DNA of 64,000 bases from Pseudoalteromonas piscicida (GTDB lineage Bacteria; Pseudomonadota; Gammaproteobacteria; Enterobacterales; Alteromonadaceae). This document shows positions 8,698 through 16,481 of this stretch, piece by piece. A program made the translations under genes and the position numbers. Within the stretch, counting starts at the first letter, position 1, and the number at the start of each line of letters is the position of its first letter. The DNA is taken from the NCBI RefSeq assembly GCF_002744175.1, contig NZ_NKHF01000068.1, forward strand, positions 51,885 through 115,884. The letters are read 5' to 3'. Below the pieces are notes generated by a model. The model ran no database searches, was not told where the DNA came from, and was given only the letters and a program-made list of their open reading frames with translations.

Positions 8698-10419
8698 TTA
8701 GCAAAAAGGGTTGTCGCCAAGGTAACGTTTTGCTTTTTGATCTTTTAATTTTGCCAAGTCAACTAAAACCAAACCATCGATACAGTTGTTGAAGTCAGGG
8801 TCTATGCTAAAGCTTAAGAAGTTAACCCCTTGTTCTTCACAGAGCTCTGTATATTGCTTAAACAAGGTTGGTACTTGTGCGCCCATATTGGCAAGAATAT
8901 GCTTAAGCTCGGCAAAGTCTTCTTTGACATCGTTGCCACGAAACATCTGTTGATAACGACTGAGTTGCTCATTACTGAGTTTCATTTCGTTGTTGGGAGT
9001 GGCGACACCAGCTAGGTTAGAGAAGTAATGTTGGTAGTGATAAACCAGCATCGCTTTAGCTTCGTCTGGCAATGCGTTTGACAGGCTCACAGCACCAAAC
9101 ATATAACGGTGCTCTGGGTAGCGCTTAACAAATGCACCGATCCCATACCAAAGGTAATCTAGACTTTTACGTCCCCAATACTTGGGTTGTACAAAGCTGC
9201 GTCCAAGCTCTAGGCCTTTTTCAAAAAACGGAGCCATAGCTTCACTGTATGAAAATAGACTATCGGTATAAAGGCCAGCTTGTCCATGCTCTTCGATTAC
9301 TTGTTTAGCACTGGCTAAGCGATAAGCCCCGACTAATTCAAGCTGCTTTGTATCCCACAGTAAGAGGTGATGATAGTGCATGTCGTATTTGTCTATATCA
9401 CGGCGGTTGCCGCTGCCTTCGCCTACCGCTCTAAACGCGATTTCTCTTAAGCGGCCAAGCTCTCTAAAGATTACCGAGCTGCCAGTATACTGATAGACAT
9501 ATATCTGCATTCCATCTGGGGTTTCACCAATACACTCACAGGCTTCTACCGCTTTTTTTAGTTCTTTACGATTTTCAGGCACTGCAATCGGTGTTTGGGT
9601 TTTTAGGGGGAGGGGCTTTTTGCTCGCTAATCGGTAAAGTTGTTTGCGGATCAGTGCGACAATTTCTTTGTCTTTAAGATTGTCAATGAGGTAAGACTCA
9701 GGTGGAATACTGGCGCCAATTTCAAACTCAAGTGACTTCTGTCTTTGTTTGAACATTTCTTTAACCAATAACAAACTGGCAAGTGGCTTGTAGATCATAC
9801 TGGTGCCATAAAAAAGCGGGCTGTTTTTGGCTTTAATAAAAATGGGTAAAATAGGGCAATTGGCTTTTTTCGCTATTCTAAAAAAGCCCGAGTTCCACTT
9901 ACAATCTTTGATCCCCGTAGGGCTTAAACGCGAGACTTCTCCCGCAGGAAAGATAAGTAATGCGCCTTCCGCTTTTAGGTGTTTGTGGATATTTGCCAGT
10001 TCTTGCTTTTTACTGGCACCTGAGAGGTTATCTACGGGTAACAAAAGCGGGTGCATAGGGGTTACAGACATCAGCATGCGGTTGGCAACGACTTTTAAGT
10101 CTGGCCTTACTTGGGCAAGTACTTTTATTAAGGCTAGGGCATCCAAAGAGCCGATAGGGTGATTTGCGACAATCACCACAGGCCCCTCACTGGGGATATG
10201 CTCAATTTGTTTTGGTTTAAAGCGAGCATCAAAATCTAGCTCATCCAATACCTGTTCAACAAATTCAAGCCCTTCCAAATGCGGGTAAGTATCGGCAAAT
10301 GCTACAAACTCTTGCTCGTGTAACAAATACCCCAATCCTTTTTTAACTAAACCTTTTACCTTAGGGGAGTTTTCAAGTTGCGGAAGATTTGCTTCAATGA
10401 CTTTATCTACACTGATCAT
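8698..10419 (-). CDS. olsF: two-domain acyltransferase resembling ornithine-lipid synthase OlsF
   Basis: A 573-residue fusion. Residues about 65-270 form a PlsC-type O-acyltransferase with NHPIGSLD (86-93) and FPAGEVSR (about 155-162). Residues about 290-560 resemble the GNAT-like OlsB/hemolysin domain (FRELGRLREIAFR, LLLWDTKQLELVGAYRL, ELGRSFVQPKYWG). In OlsF the C-terminal half acylates the ornithine alpha-amine and the N-terminal half adds the second acyl chain, producing a phosphorus-free membrane lipid. The domain order here is the same as in the characterised Serratia and Vibrio OlsF proteins. A glycine-lipid or other aminolipid synthase is the main alternative, since the amino-acid substrate cannot be read from sequence. 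It is divergent from the ghrA-like gene and appears monocistronic. No pho box was recognised. Confidence 0.75.
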   Translation of the reverse strand: MISVDKVIEANLPQLENSPKVKGLVKKGLGYLLHEQEFVAFADTYPHLEGLEFVEQVLDELDFDARFKPKQIEHIPSEGPVVIVANHPIGSLDALALIKVLAQVRPDLKVVANRMLMSVTPMHPLLLPVDNLSGASKKQELANIHKHLKAEGALLIFPAGEVSRLSPTGIKDCKWNSGFFRIAKKANCPILPIFIKAKNSPLFYGTSMIYKPLASLLLVKEMFKQRQKSLEFEIGASIPPESYLIDNLKDKEIVALIRKQLYRLASKKPLPLKTQTPIAVPENRKELKKAVEACECIGETPDGMQIYVYQYTGSSVIFRELGRLREIAFRAVGEGSGNRRDIDKYDMHYHHLLLWDTKQLELVGAYRLASAKQVIEEHGQAGLYTDSLFSYSEAMAPFFEKGLELGRSFVQPKYWGRKSLDYLWYGIGAFVKRYPEHRYMFGAVSLSNALPDEAKAMLVYHYQHYFSNLAGVATPNNEMKLSNEQLSRYQQMFRGNDVKEDFAELKHILANMGAQVPTLFKQYTELCEEQGVNFLSFSIDPDFNNCIDGLVLVDLAKLKDQKAKRYLGDNPFC

Positions 10420-10535
10420 TTTTCATCACCTGTTGGCGCTTTTTTGCAAGAGTAGAAACTATTCATGACATGCATGTTGCATTGGTGTGTCATTTATCTT
10501 GCAGTGATAGAACGCGCCATAAATAAAGGAACAAT

Positions 10536-11462
10536 ATGGCTTTACTTATTTGTGTAACAGGGCGTAATAACGACAAGTTAATCGCCAAATTGACAGCGCT
10601 ATTACCAGAACAAACCATACTGGAATGGCCGTTAGATGACCCAACTCAACTAGAAAAGGTTGAGTTTGTTCTGGCATGGAATGCACCACAGTTCTTATGG
10701 GAACAGCTTCCTAACTTAAAGGTGGTGCACTCTTATGGCGCAGGTGTTGACAGTATCCCTATCCACCTTTTACCTGAGCATGTAGAAGTGGCGCGCATCG
10801 TTGATCCAAACTTAGCGGATGACATGGCAGAGTATGTGTTAGGCCATATTCTTAGCCATAAACTCAGAGTACGGGAGTATCAACAGAATCAAACAGCACA
10901 GGTATGGAAGCCAAAGCGCGCTAACGCTGGCCGTACCGTTGGGATTATGGGCATGGGTCAATTAGGGCTTGCCGTTGCGAATAAACTTATTATTAACCGT
11001 TTCACAGTGAAAGGCTGGTCTAATTCAGCTAAACAGCTGGATAATATCGCGCACTTTAGTGGTGAAACAGAGCTTAGCGCTTTTTTACAGGATTTGGATT
11101 ACCTTGTTTGCCTTTTACCATTGACTGAGCAAACTCAAGGTATGTTGGATGCAACTATTTTTGCTGCAGCGCCTTCGCATTGTGTATTAATTAATGTCGC
11201 CCGTGGCCGCCACTTAAATGAAGCAGATTTATTAAGTGCATTAGCTAACGAGTCTTTTGGGGGGGCAATTTTGGATGTATTTGAAACGGAGCCGTTACCT
11301 ATTGAGCATGGCTTTTGGTTGCACCCCAAAATTACGATTACACCCCATGTTGCGGCATTAACGAGTTTAAGCACGGCAGCTGAGCAAATTGCTAACAATT
11401 TTATCGCAATGAGAAACAGCCAAGCGCTGAGTCATACTGTAAAAAAACACCAAGGGTATTAA
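10536..11462 (+). CDS. ghrA: D-2-hydroxyacid dehydrogenase, GhrA type (glyoxylate/hydroxypyruvate reductase)
   Basis: A 308-residue member of the D-2-hydroxyacid dehydrogenase family. It shows the nucleotide-binding motif GIMGMGQLG (about 137-145), the catalytic arginine in NVARGRHL, the glutamate in DVFETEPLP and the histidine in TPHVAALT. The overall order and length (E. coli GhrA is 312) fit GhrA, which reduces glyoxylate and hydroxypyruvate with NADPH in the cytosol. The final residues KKHQGY parallel the RARGY end of E. coli GhrA. It is preceded by AAAGGAAC at a good distance from the ATG and stands alone, divergent from the acyltransferase. The exact substrate is inferred from family. 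Confidence 0.82.
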   Translation: MALLICVTGRNNDKLIAKLTALLPEQTILEWPLDDPTQLEKVEFVLAWNAPQFLWEQLPNLKVVHSYGAGVDSIPIHLLPEHVEVARIVDPNLADDMAEYVLGHILSHKLRVREYQQNQTAQVWKPKRANAGRTVGIMGMGQLGLAVANKLIINRFTVKGWSNSAKQLDNIAHFSGETELSAFLQDLDYLVCLLPLTEQTQGMLDATIFAAAPSHCVLINVARGRHLNEADLLSALANESFGGAILDVFETEPLPIEHGFWLHPKITITPHVAALTSLSTAAEQIANNFIAMRNSQALSHTVKKHQGY

Positions 11463-11602
11463 TTAAAAATCAATTGATTAGATAGAGCTGCTAAAAATCA
11501 TAAGATGATTACACAGTAAAGCACTGTATAAAAAAACATCTTGAGTGTTTATGAACGATGCATTAATTTAACAAAAAAACAATAACAAAAAAGGTCTATC
11601 CC

Positions 11603-11743
11603 ATGAAGCAAAGTCAAGGTGGCGCGAAATTATCACTCGTTGTCGTTTCGGTTATTTTGTTAGGTGTGTCTGCTTGGTTTAATCAAGCCGGTGCAAGCGA
11701 GCTTCAGGGGGAAACCTCAATCGCTGTTAGTAATACCAATTGA
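11603..11743 (+). CDS. small single-span membrane protein, hypothetical
   Basis: A 46-codon ORF starting at 11603, preceded by AAGG seven bases upstream. The product has a basic N-terminus (MKQSQGGAK) and one hydrophobic helix (about residues 9-24) followed by a short polar tail, so it could be a membrane microprotein or a cleavable leader. Its last codons and TGA lie inside a dispersed palindromic repeat (11733-11790), so the C-terminus may have been replaced by repeat insertion. A strong terminator follows at 11795-11820. I recognise no family. Confidence 0.45.
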   Translation: MKQSQGGAKLSLVVVSVILLGVSAWFNQAGASELQGETSIAVSNTN

Positions 11744-11790
11744 ATTATTTCTGTGCTCCAAATAGCGCATTTACTTAATACATTTGGTAT
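11733..11790. repeat. dispersed palindromic repeat, copy 1
   Basis: Ends ATACCAATTGAATTA and TAATACATTTGGTAT are imperfect inverted repeats. The inner segment AATAGCGCATTTACTTAA recurs in inverted orientation at 24916-24985. Other copies are at 27150, 30995, 31239 and 50823. Confidence 0.7.
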
Positions 11791-11794
11791 CAAT

Positions 11795-11820
11795 AGCCGA
11801 GTTAATACTCGGCTTTTTTG
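11795..11820 (+). terminator. intrinsic terminator
   Basis: AGCCGAG (11795-11801), loop TTAATA, CTCGGCT (11808-11814), then a T-run on the plus strand. It ends the small ORF transcript and lies just beyond the convergent smrA stop codon. Confidence 0.8.
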
Positions 11821-11824
11821 TATT

Positions 11825-12406
11825 TTAGCGCTTTGCGTGGCGCTCTCTATTTTCCTGCTTCTTTTCTTCACTTTTTTTCAGCAGCACATAGGTCGAGCCA
11901 CTGCCACCATGACATTTAAGTGCAGAATGAAAGGCGAGGACTTGGGGCATCTCTTGTAACCACTTATTGGTGTAACTTTTAAGTACGGCGGGAAATGGCT
12001 TACTTTTTAAACCAATTCCGTGTCTTAACAGTAGGACTCTAATACTTTTGCTATGACAGTCTACGACAAAGTCGAATAAAGCTTTTCGTGCCTCTCTGAA
12101 AGGCTTGCCATGCAAATCTAAGGTAGCATCAATTTGATACTTGCCGAGCCTGAGGTTTTTATAGACGCCATCTTGCACACCACTTTGCTTAAATGCCAGC
12201 AAATCATGTGGGTCTAGTAGCTCAACATACTCGGTAGATAAGTAGTTAGGATCAAAATCAAGCTCTTGTTCTGCCGCTTCTCGTTTAGCGAGTTGCGAAA
12301 TGGTTGGTTCGTTCTTTTGGCGGCGTAATTGCGCTTTGTTATCTTGGGCGATAGGAGTGACGTCGCCCATCGAAGCTAAAAATAGCTCTTCATCAGTCAT
12401 GGCCAT
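11825..12406 (-). CDS. smrA: Smr-domain DNA endonuclease SmrA
   Basis: A 193-residue protein. Its N-terminal region matches SmrA-type proteins (EELFLASMGDVTPI), and the C-terminal Smr domain carries the motifs LDLHG and LLLRHGIGLKS, with HGGSG near the end. The terminal KKQENRERHAKR is almost identical to the E. coli SmrA (YdaL) tail. Smr domains are nicking endonucleases related to the C-terminus of MutS2 and may act in DNA or RNA processing; the physiological role of SmrA is not settled. In the first motif the H of LDLHG is conserved, and HGxG appears as HGIG. It is monocistronic. Confidence 0.88.
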   Translation of the reverse strand: MAMTDEELFLASMGDVTPIAQDNKAQLRRQKNEPTISQLAKREAAEQELDFDPNYLSTEYVELLDPHDLLAFKQSGVQDGVYKNLRLGKYQIDATLDLHGKPFREARKALFDFVVDCHSKSIRVLLLRHGIGLKSKPFPAVLKSYTNKWLQEMPQVLAFHSALKCHGGSGSTYVLLKKSEEKKQENRERHAKR

Positions 12407-12466
12407 ACTGCTTCTCCATTAACAAGCAATGATAGCCATGATTTTAGCGCACCGAATTGGATTAGG

Positions 12467-12502
12467 GAACTAGTCGCTAGGAACTAGTTTATGAGAACTA
12501 GT
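12467..12502. repeat. three GAACTAGT repeats at exact 14-bp spacing
   Basis: GAACTAGT occurs at 12467-12474, 12481-12488 and 12495-12502. Each contains the palindrome ACTAGT. The last copy overlaps the stop codon of the small membrane gene at 12498. The spacing is a little more than one helical turn; no protein is known to me for this site. Confidence 0.7.
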
Positions 12503-12737
12503 GAACTTCCAGTTGACCAAACGTGTAGACTTTGAATAGATAAAATGTATTTATCAAAATCAGGCTAAGGTTAGAAATCACACTGGTATTCATCAGATCA
12601 AGGCTAAACGAGATAAAAAGTACGCCACATGCGCACACAGCAGCTACTCTTAGTAGCGTTTTATGGTTAATAAAAAAGGCACCGAAACCTAGCGTTAATA
12701 ATACTAAGTTAAGTAACCAGTCGAGCTCGCTTGCCAT
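12498..12737 (-). CDS. small membrane protein, hypothetical (about three helices)
   Basis: A 79-residue hydrophobic protein. Residues about 8-23, 29-47 and 53-71 look like membrane helices, with a short hydrophilic end (FGQLEVH). The fold resembles small inner-membrane proteins often annotated as unknown. There is no charged catalytic pattern. It lies upstream of smrA in the same orientation with a gap of about 90 bases that contains the GAACTAGT repeats. Coding is supported by the hydropathy pattern and by a possible start site (AAAGGCGC is not present, but GGAGAACC precedes the ATG). I do not recognise a characterised homologue. Confidence 0.6.
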   Translation of the reverse strand: MASELDWLLNLVLLTLGFGAFFINHKTLLRVAAVCACGVLFISFSLDLMNTSVISNLSLILINTFYLFKVYTFGQLEVH

Positions 12738-13098
12738 TGTCTGTTTGGTTCTCCAAAGCTGTTTAAAGGAGCGCCATTATGGTGATCATTTATCCTTCAT
12801 TCAACTGATAAATTTTATTGTTTTCAGATTAGAAATTTTAATGGATTAATGGTGGCTGAATAGTTATGTTGAGTGAAGTGCATAAGTTGCGGAAAAACCA
12901 AAATCAAGCGAAATACTTGATCTCACTGGCTGCGCGCGGAATCGGTATATTGCTATGATTTTAGTGAAAAATTTTATAAATCAGCGCAGATTAAGCAATG
13001 CATATCTATAATTAATAATAGATTCATAAATTCTCGTGAGATCCGCATAGCGGGATAACAAAAAGCTTTAGGCGACAAAAAATAATTAAGGAAAGGCA
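12738..13098. other. 361-base gap without a recognised gene
   Basis: This AT-rich interval separates two divergent genes and must carry their promoters. I see no ORF, repeat or strong hairpin in it. AAGGAAAGGC lies just before the ATG at 13099. Confidence 0.5.
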
Positions 13099-14718
13099 AT
13101 GAAAATGCTCAAGTACTACCTGCTTGCAAGTTTTTGTTTGGCAGCGCTCACAATTTACAGTGTTGGCTCTTGGTTAATGCTACCTTTAGCATGGTTCACC
13201 GTCTCTATTTCTTTGGTCACTTTCGCATACGCCAGTAACTATCCACATATATTCAGAAAACACGGCACGGGTAAAATCCCTTGGTACATTACCTGGCTTT
13301 TTTGGCCCTATTTAGGTTGTGTTCATCTTTATAATGCCATTGAGCGAGGAAGAGATGTTGTTGATACGTTCCAACCGCTAACGGAAGACCTGTTTGTTGC
13401 TTGTCGCCTGTTTCCGAGCGATGTTGATATGTTAAAGGCTGAAGGAATTGAAGCTATTTTGGATGTTACTGCCGAGTTTGATGGCTTAAATTGGTCGGCT
13501 GAGCAGCAAGGGCTACATTACTTGAATATTCCCGTACTTGACCATCAAACGCCGACACCTGAGCAGTTGGCTCATGGTATGGCTTGGATAGCAGCCCAAC
13601 ATCAGCTCGGCCGTAAAGTGGTTGTTCATTGTGCACTTGGTCGAGGCCGGTCGGTATTTTTCTGTACAGCTTATTTGCTCGCCACGCATCCAGAATATAC
13701 AGTGCGAGAGGCGTTGGAGAAAATTCAAAATAGACGTGAAACGGCTAGGTTAAACAAACAGCAACTCAAGGGGTTAACCAAGCTACACCATAGTCAATCG
13801 TTTACCCATAGCGCCAAGGCCGCTTTAGTGATCAATCCTGTGGCTGGGGCAAGTAAATGGTCGGAGTATGAGAATGATATTATCGGCATGCTCACAGAAA
13901 AGTATGACTTGTCGATCTGTTTTACAGAAAAAGACACCGATGTCGCAAAGCTTGCGGAGCAAGTCGTATCCAAAACGCAGCCGGATATTATTATTGCAGG
14001 GGGAGGAGATGGCACATTAGCCAGCGTGGCTCATGGTGTGTATCAACAAGATATTCTATTTGGTATTCTGCCTTTGGGTACAGCCAACTCTCTAGCAACG
14101 GTTTTACTCGGTTCTATGTCAAAGTTAGATCCGATCAACCGTGCCTGTGAAGCTATTTTGGCAGGTAAAGCCAAACCTATCGATATAATGAACTGTAATG
14201 GCAGAACAGCTTTGTTAGTTGCGGCTATTGGCTTCGGACAAGAGATGATTGAAAGGGCTGACCGAGAAGAAAAGAACAACTCTGGTCAACTGGCTTATAT
14301 TCGAGGCTTATGGGAAGCCGTAAATGAGAATAAACCACTTGAATTTACAGTAAGTTTTGATGGTGCTGCACAAACACAGATAGAATGTGTTAGTCTGGTT
14401 GTAGCGAATGCAGCACCAAAAACGACCATACTAGCTCAAGGCCATGGTGAACCGGTATATGATGACGGTAAGTTGGATATTACCATTTTACCTGTTGAAG
14501 CCAAAGGTAATCAAAGCTTTACGGTAGCAGAGCTAATATTACCTAAATTAGAAGACAAACCATCTAATATTCGTACTGAACGATGTGAAAAAATATCGAT
14601 AGCGTTTGAACAAACACAACATTTTGCCTTAGATGGTGAGGTGCTCAGTGCAAAAAATATTGAAATAACGATCCAAAAACATGCACTAAACGTAATGGTC
14701 CCAAATTATATCCATTAG
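13099..14718 (+). CDS. fusion of dual-specificity phosphatase and diacylglycerol/sphingosine-type lipid kinase
   Basis: A 539-residue protein with three parts. Residues about 5-50 hold two membrane helices. Residues about 95-235 form a dual-specificity phosphatase domain with the CX5R site HCALGRGRS (about 178-186) and a general-acid region near VLDHQTP. Residues about 240-535 form a DAGK/LCB5 lipid kinase domain with NPVAGASK and the nucleotide-binding GGGDGTL (about 300-306). It therefore probably both dephosphorylates a phosphoester and phosphorylates a lipid alcohol at the inner membrane. Both catalytic motifs are intact. The substrate is unknown; diacylglycerol, or a phosphatidylglycerol-phosphate-like substrate for the phosphatase, is a guess. 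The next gene is 130 bases away, so operon membership is unclear. Confidence 0.83.
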   Translation: MKMLKYYLLASFCLAALTIYSVGSWLMLPLAWFTVSISLVTFAYASNYPHIFRKHGTGKIPWYITWLFWPYLGCVHLYNAIERGRDVVDTFQPLTEDLFVACRLFPSDVDMLKAEGIEAILDVTAEFDGLNWSAEQQGLHYLNIPVLDHQTPTPEQLAHGMAWIAAQHQLGRKVVVHCALGRGRSVFFCTAYLLATHPEYTVREALEKIQNRRETARLNKQQLKGLTKLHHSQSFTHSAKAALVINPVAGASKWSEYENDIIGMLTEKYDLSICFTEKDTDVAKLAEQVVSKTQPDIIIAGGGDGTLASVAHGVYQQDILFGILPLGTANSLATVLLGSMSKLDPINRACEAILAGKAKPIDIMNCNGRTALLVAAIGFGQEMIERADREEKNNSGQLAYIRGLWEAVNENKPLEFTVSFDGAAQTQIECVSLVVANAAPKTTILAQGHGEPVYDDGKLDITILPVEAKGNQSFTVAELILPKLEDKPSNIRTERCEKISIAFEQTQHFALDGEVLSAKNIEITIQKHALNVMVPNYIH

Positions 14719-14848
14719 CCAGCTGGTGCTTTGCCAATAAGCGGTTGCTGAAAGGGGATAGGGTTGTATTACGGTGATGTATTACTGTGCAATAGCGATT
14801 TAAACATCAAGGCGGAAATGAACTTGTTGTAATGAGAGAGGGACTCAG

Positions 14849-16249
14849 TTGAAAACCGTATTATTAGTAGACGACGATCAAGACTTTGCAGAGTTGGCAT
14901 GTCGGATCATTGAATACCTTGGCCACGACGCCTGCTTGGCGATTGATTTAGCATCGGCGAGACAGTGGCTAGACACGCAAAAATTTGATCATATTTTCCT
15001 AGACTTTATGCTACCTGACGGCAGTGGTTTGCATCTTGTGGATGAAATTAGAGCTTCGGGAAATCAAACACCAATTACTATGGTTACGGGACATCCGTCG
15101 GTCAAATCGGCCTTATCGCAATTATGTCATGATGGTTTAACTTACTTGACTAAACCCGTCGACGCCGATGACTTTAGAAGCGCCTTAAGTCCATCAAAAC
15201 AAAAAGCCAAGACGACCACGGAAACTCCAGCTCACTTTGGGGTATTGTTAGGTGAGTCTGCAAAGATGAAGCACCTATATAAGATGATCGAAAGGGTATC
15301 TGGTACTGATGCCAATGTGATGCTGATGGGCGAAAGCGGTGTCGGTAAAGAAATGTTTGCTCGCGCAATCCACAACGCAAGTCAAGTCAAAGGAGATTTG
15401 GTGAACGTAAACTGCGGTGCCATACCTAAAGATCTCATTGGCAGTGAATTATTTGGTCATGAAAAGGGAGCCTTCACGGGAGCAAACGCGCAAAAGGTTG
15501 GGGTGTTTGAGCAAGCTGAAAATGGAACTTTGTTTCTCGATGAATTAACCGAAATGCCAATTGAACAGCAGCCTAACCTGTTGCGTGTCCTTGAAACGCA
15601 GACAGTTACGCGAGTTGGTGGCACAAAACCCATTAAAGTCAATTGTAGAGTGATTTCAGCAACTAACCGCAGCGTAGAAGACATTGCGGCAAATGATGTG
15701 TTGCGTGAAGATATTTACTTTCGATTGGCAGTCTTTCCTATTCATATTCCACCGCTTAGGGAACGCAAAGAGGATATTCCACTGCTTGCCGAACACTTTT
15801 TGCAGGGGTTGAATAAAAAGGGTAATAGCCAGTATGTTATCAAAGATACAGACATGAATCGTTTGCTTGAATATGACTGGCCAGGTAACGTGAGGGAGCT
15901 CAAACATACCATTCATCGTGCCTATATTATGGCTGATCATGATGAGCAGAACTTAGTATTCGATGCTAATTTTGCCTCTCCGTTTGCCCAAGCAAAACGT
16001 ATGCTTGAGCATGCTCAGTCAAATCCAGTGGCAATGCCTGCGAAGGTTGGCGGAGCGGTAAACTCTGTGCAGGTGCCAACACCAGAAATGAAGCCAGGGA
16101 AGACCATAGAAGAAGTAGAAAGAGAATTGATCTATCAAACATTAGAATCTGTAGATGGGAATAAAACCTTAGCGGCAAGAATGTTAGGGATCAGTACTAA
16201 AACGCTTTATAACCGATTAAACGCTTATGAGGGAGAAGTATCATCGTAA
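14849..16249 (+). CDS. sigma-54-dependent response regulator, NtrC family
   Basis: A 466-residue activator. The receiver domain (1-115) has the acidic pocket DDD at 8-10, the phosphoacceptor D52 in FLDFMLPDG and K102 in TKP. The AAA+ domain (about 132-370) has the Walker A GESGVGKE (161-168), the sigma-54 contact loop GAFTGA (207-212) and the Walker B region FLDELTEM. A Fis-type helix-turn-helix ends the protein (NKTLAARMLGISTKTLYNRL). It starts with TTG, preceded by GAGAGAGGGA. The phosphorylated protein should activate transcription from -24/-12 promoters; I found no clear target promoter in the cluster. It heads a set of closely packed two-component genes through 20400, so its kinase is probably encoded there. 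Confidence 0.93.
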   Translation: MKTVLLVDDDQDFAELACRIIEYLGHDACLAIDLASARQWLDTQKFDHIFLDFMLPDGSGLHLVDEIRASGNQTPITMVTGHPSVKSALSQLCHDGLTYLTKPVDADDFRSALSPSKQKAKTTTETPAHFGVLLGESAKMKHLYKMIERVSGTDANVMLMGESGVGKEMFARAIHNASQVKGDLVNVNCGAIPKDLIGSELFGHEKGAFTGANAQKVGVFEQAENGTLFLDELTEMPIEQQPNLLRVLETQTVTRVGGTKPIKVNCRVISATNRSVEDIAANDVLREDIYFRLAVFPIHIPPLRERKEDIPLLAEHFLQGLNKKGNSQYVIKDTDMNRLLEYDWPGNVRELKHTIHRAYIMADHDEQNLVFDANFASPFAQAKRMLEHAQSNPVAMPAKVGGAVNSVQVPTPEMKPGKTIEEVERELIYQTLESVDGNKTLAARMLGISTKTLYNRLNAYEGEVSS

Positions 16250-16265
16250 TTTCAAAGGGGGAAAG

Positions 16266-16481
16266 ATGAAACAAGCCGAGCGAGATGCACTCGCCAAGTT
16301 AGTTCATGATGCACGCAAACCTTTAAATCAAATTTCAATGAACGCTGAGCTAATTAAGCTTATGGCCGAACAGCCAGATTCAGAACAGCAGATAGTTGAT
16401 ATCGCCAATACAATTATTAGTGCAACCAAAGAGTGCAGCGCATTATTACAAACGCTGGTGGAGCAAGGAAATGATGAGTGA
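16266..16481 (+). CDS. stand-alone histidine-kinase H-box (DHp-like) microprotein
   Basis: A 71-residue protein whose whole length looks like a HisKA dimerisation helix pair: KLVHDARKPLNQISMNAELI carries a phosphoacceptor-like H14 followed by D and the proline of an H-box. There is no ATPase domain and no membrane segment. I chose the ATG at 16266 because AAAGGGGGAAAG precedes it; an earlier in-frame start at 16227 overlaps the preceding gene. Its stop overlaps the GTG start of the next kinase, so translation is probably coupled. It may be a phosphotransfer intermediate or a modulator that dimerises with a kinase. It does not resemble a classical Hpt domain. Function is inferred only. Confidence 0.7.
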   Translation: MKQAERDALAKLVHDARKPLNQISMNAELIKLMAEQPDSEQQIVDIANTIISATKECSALLQTLVEQGNDE

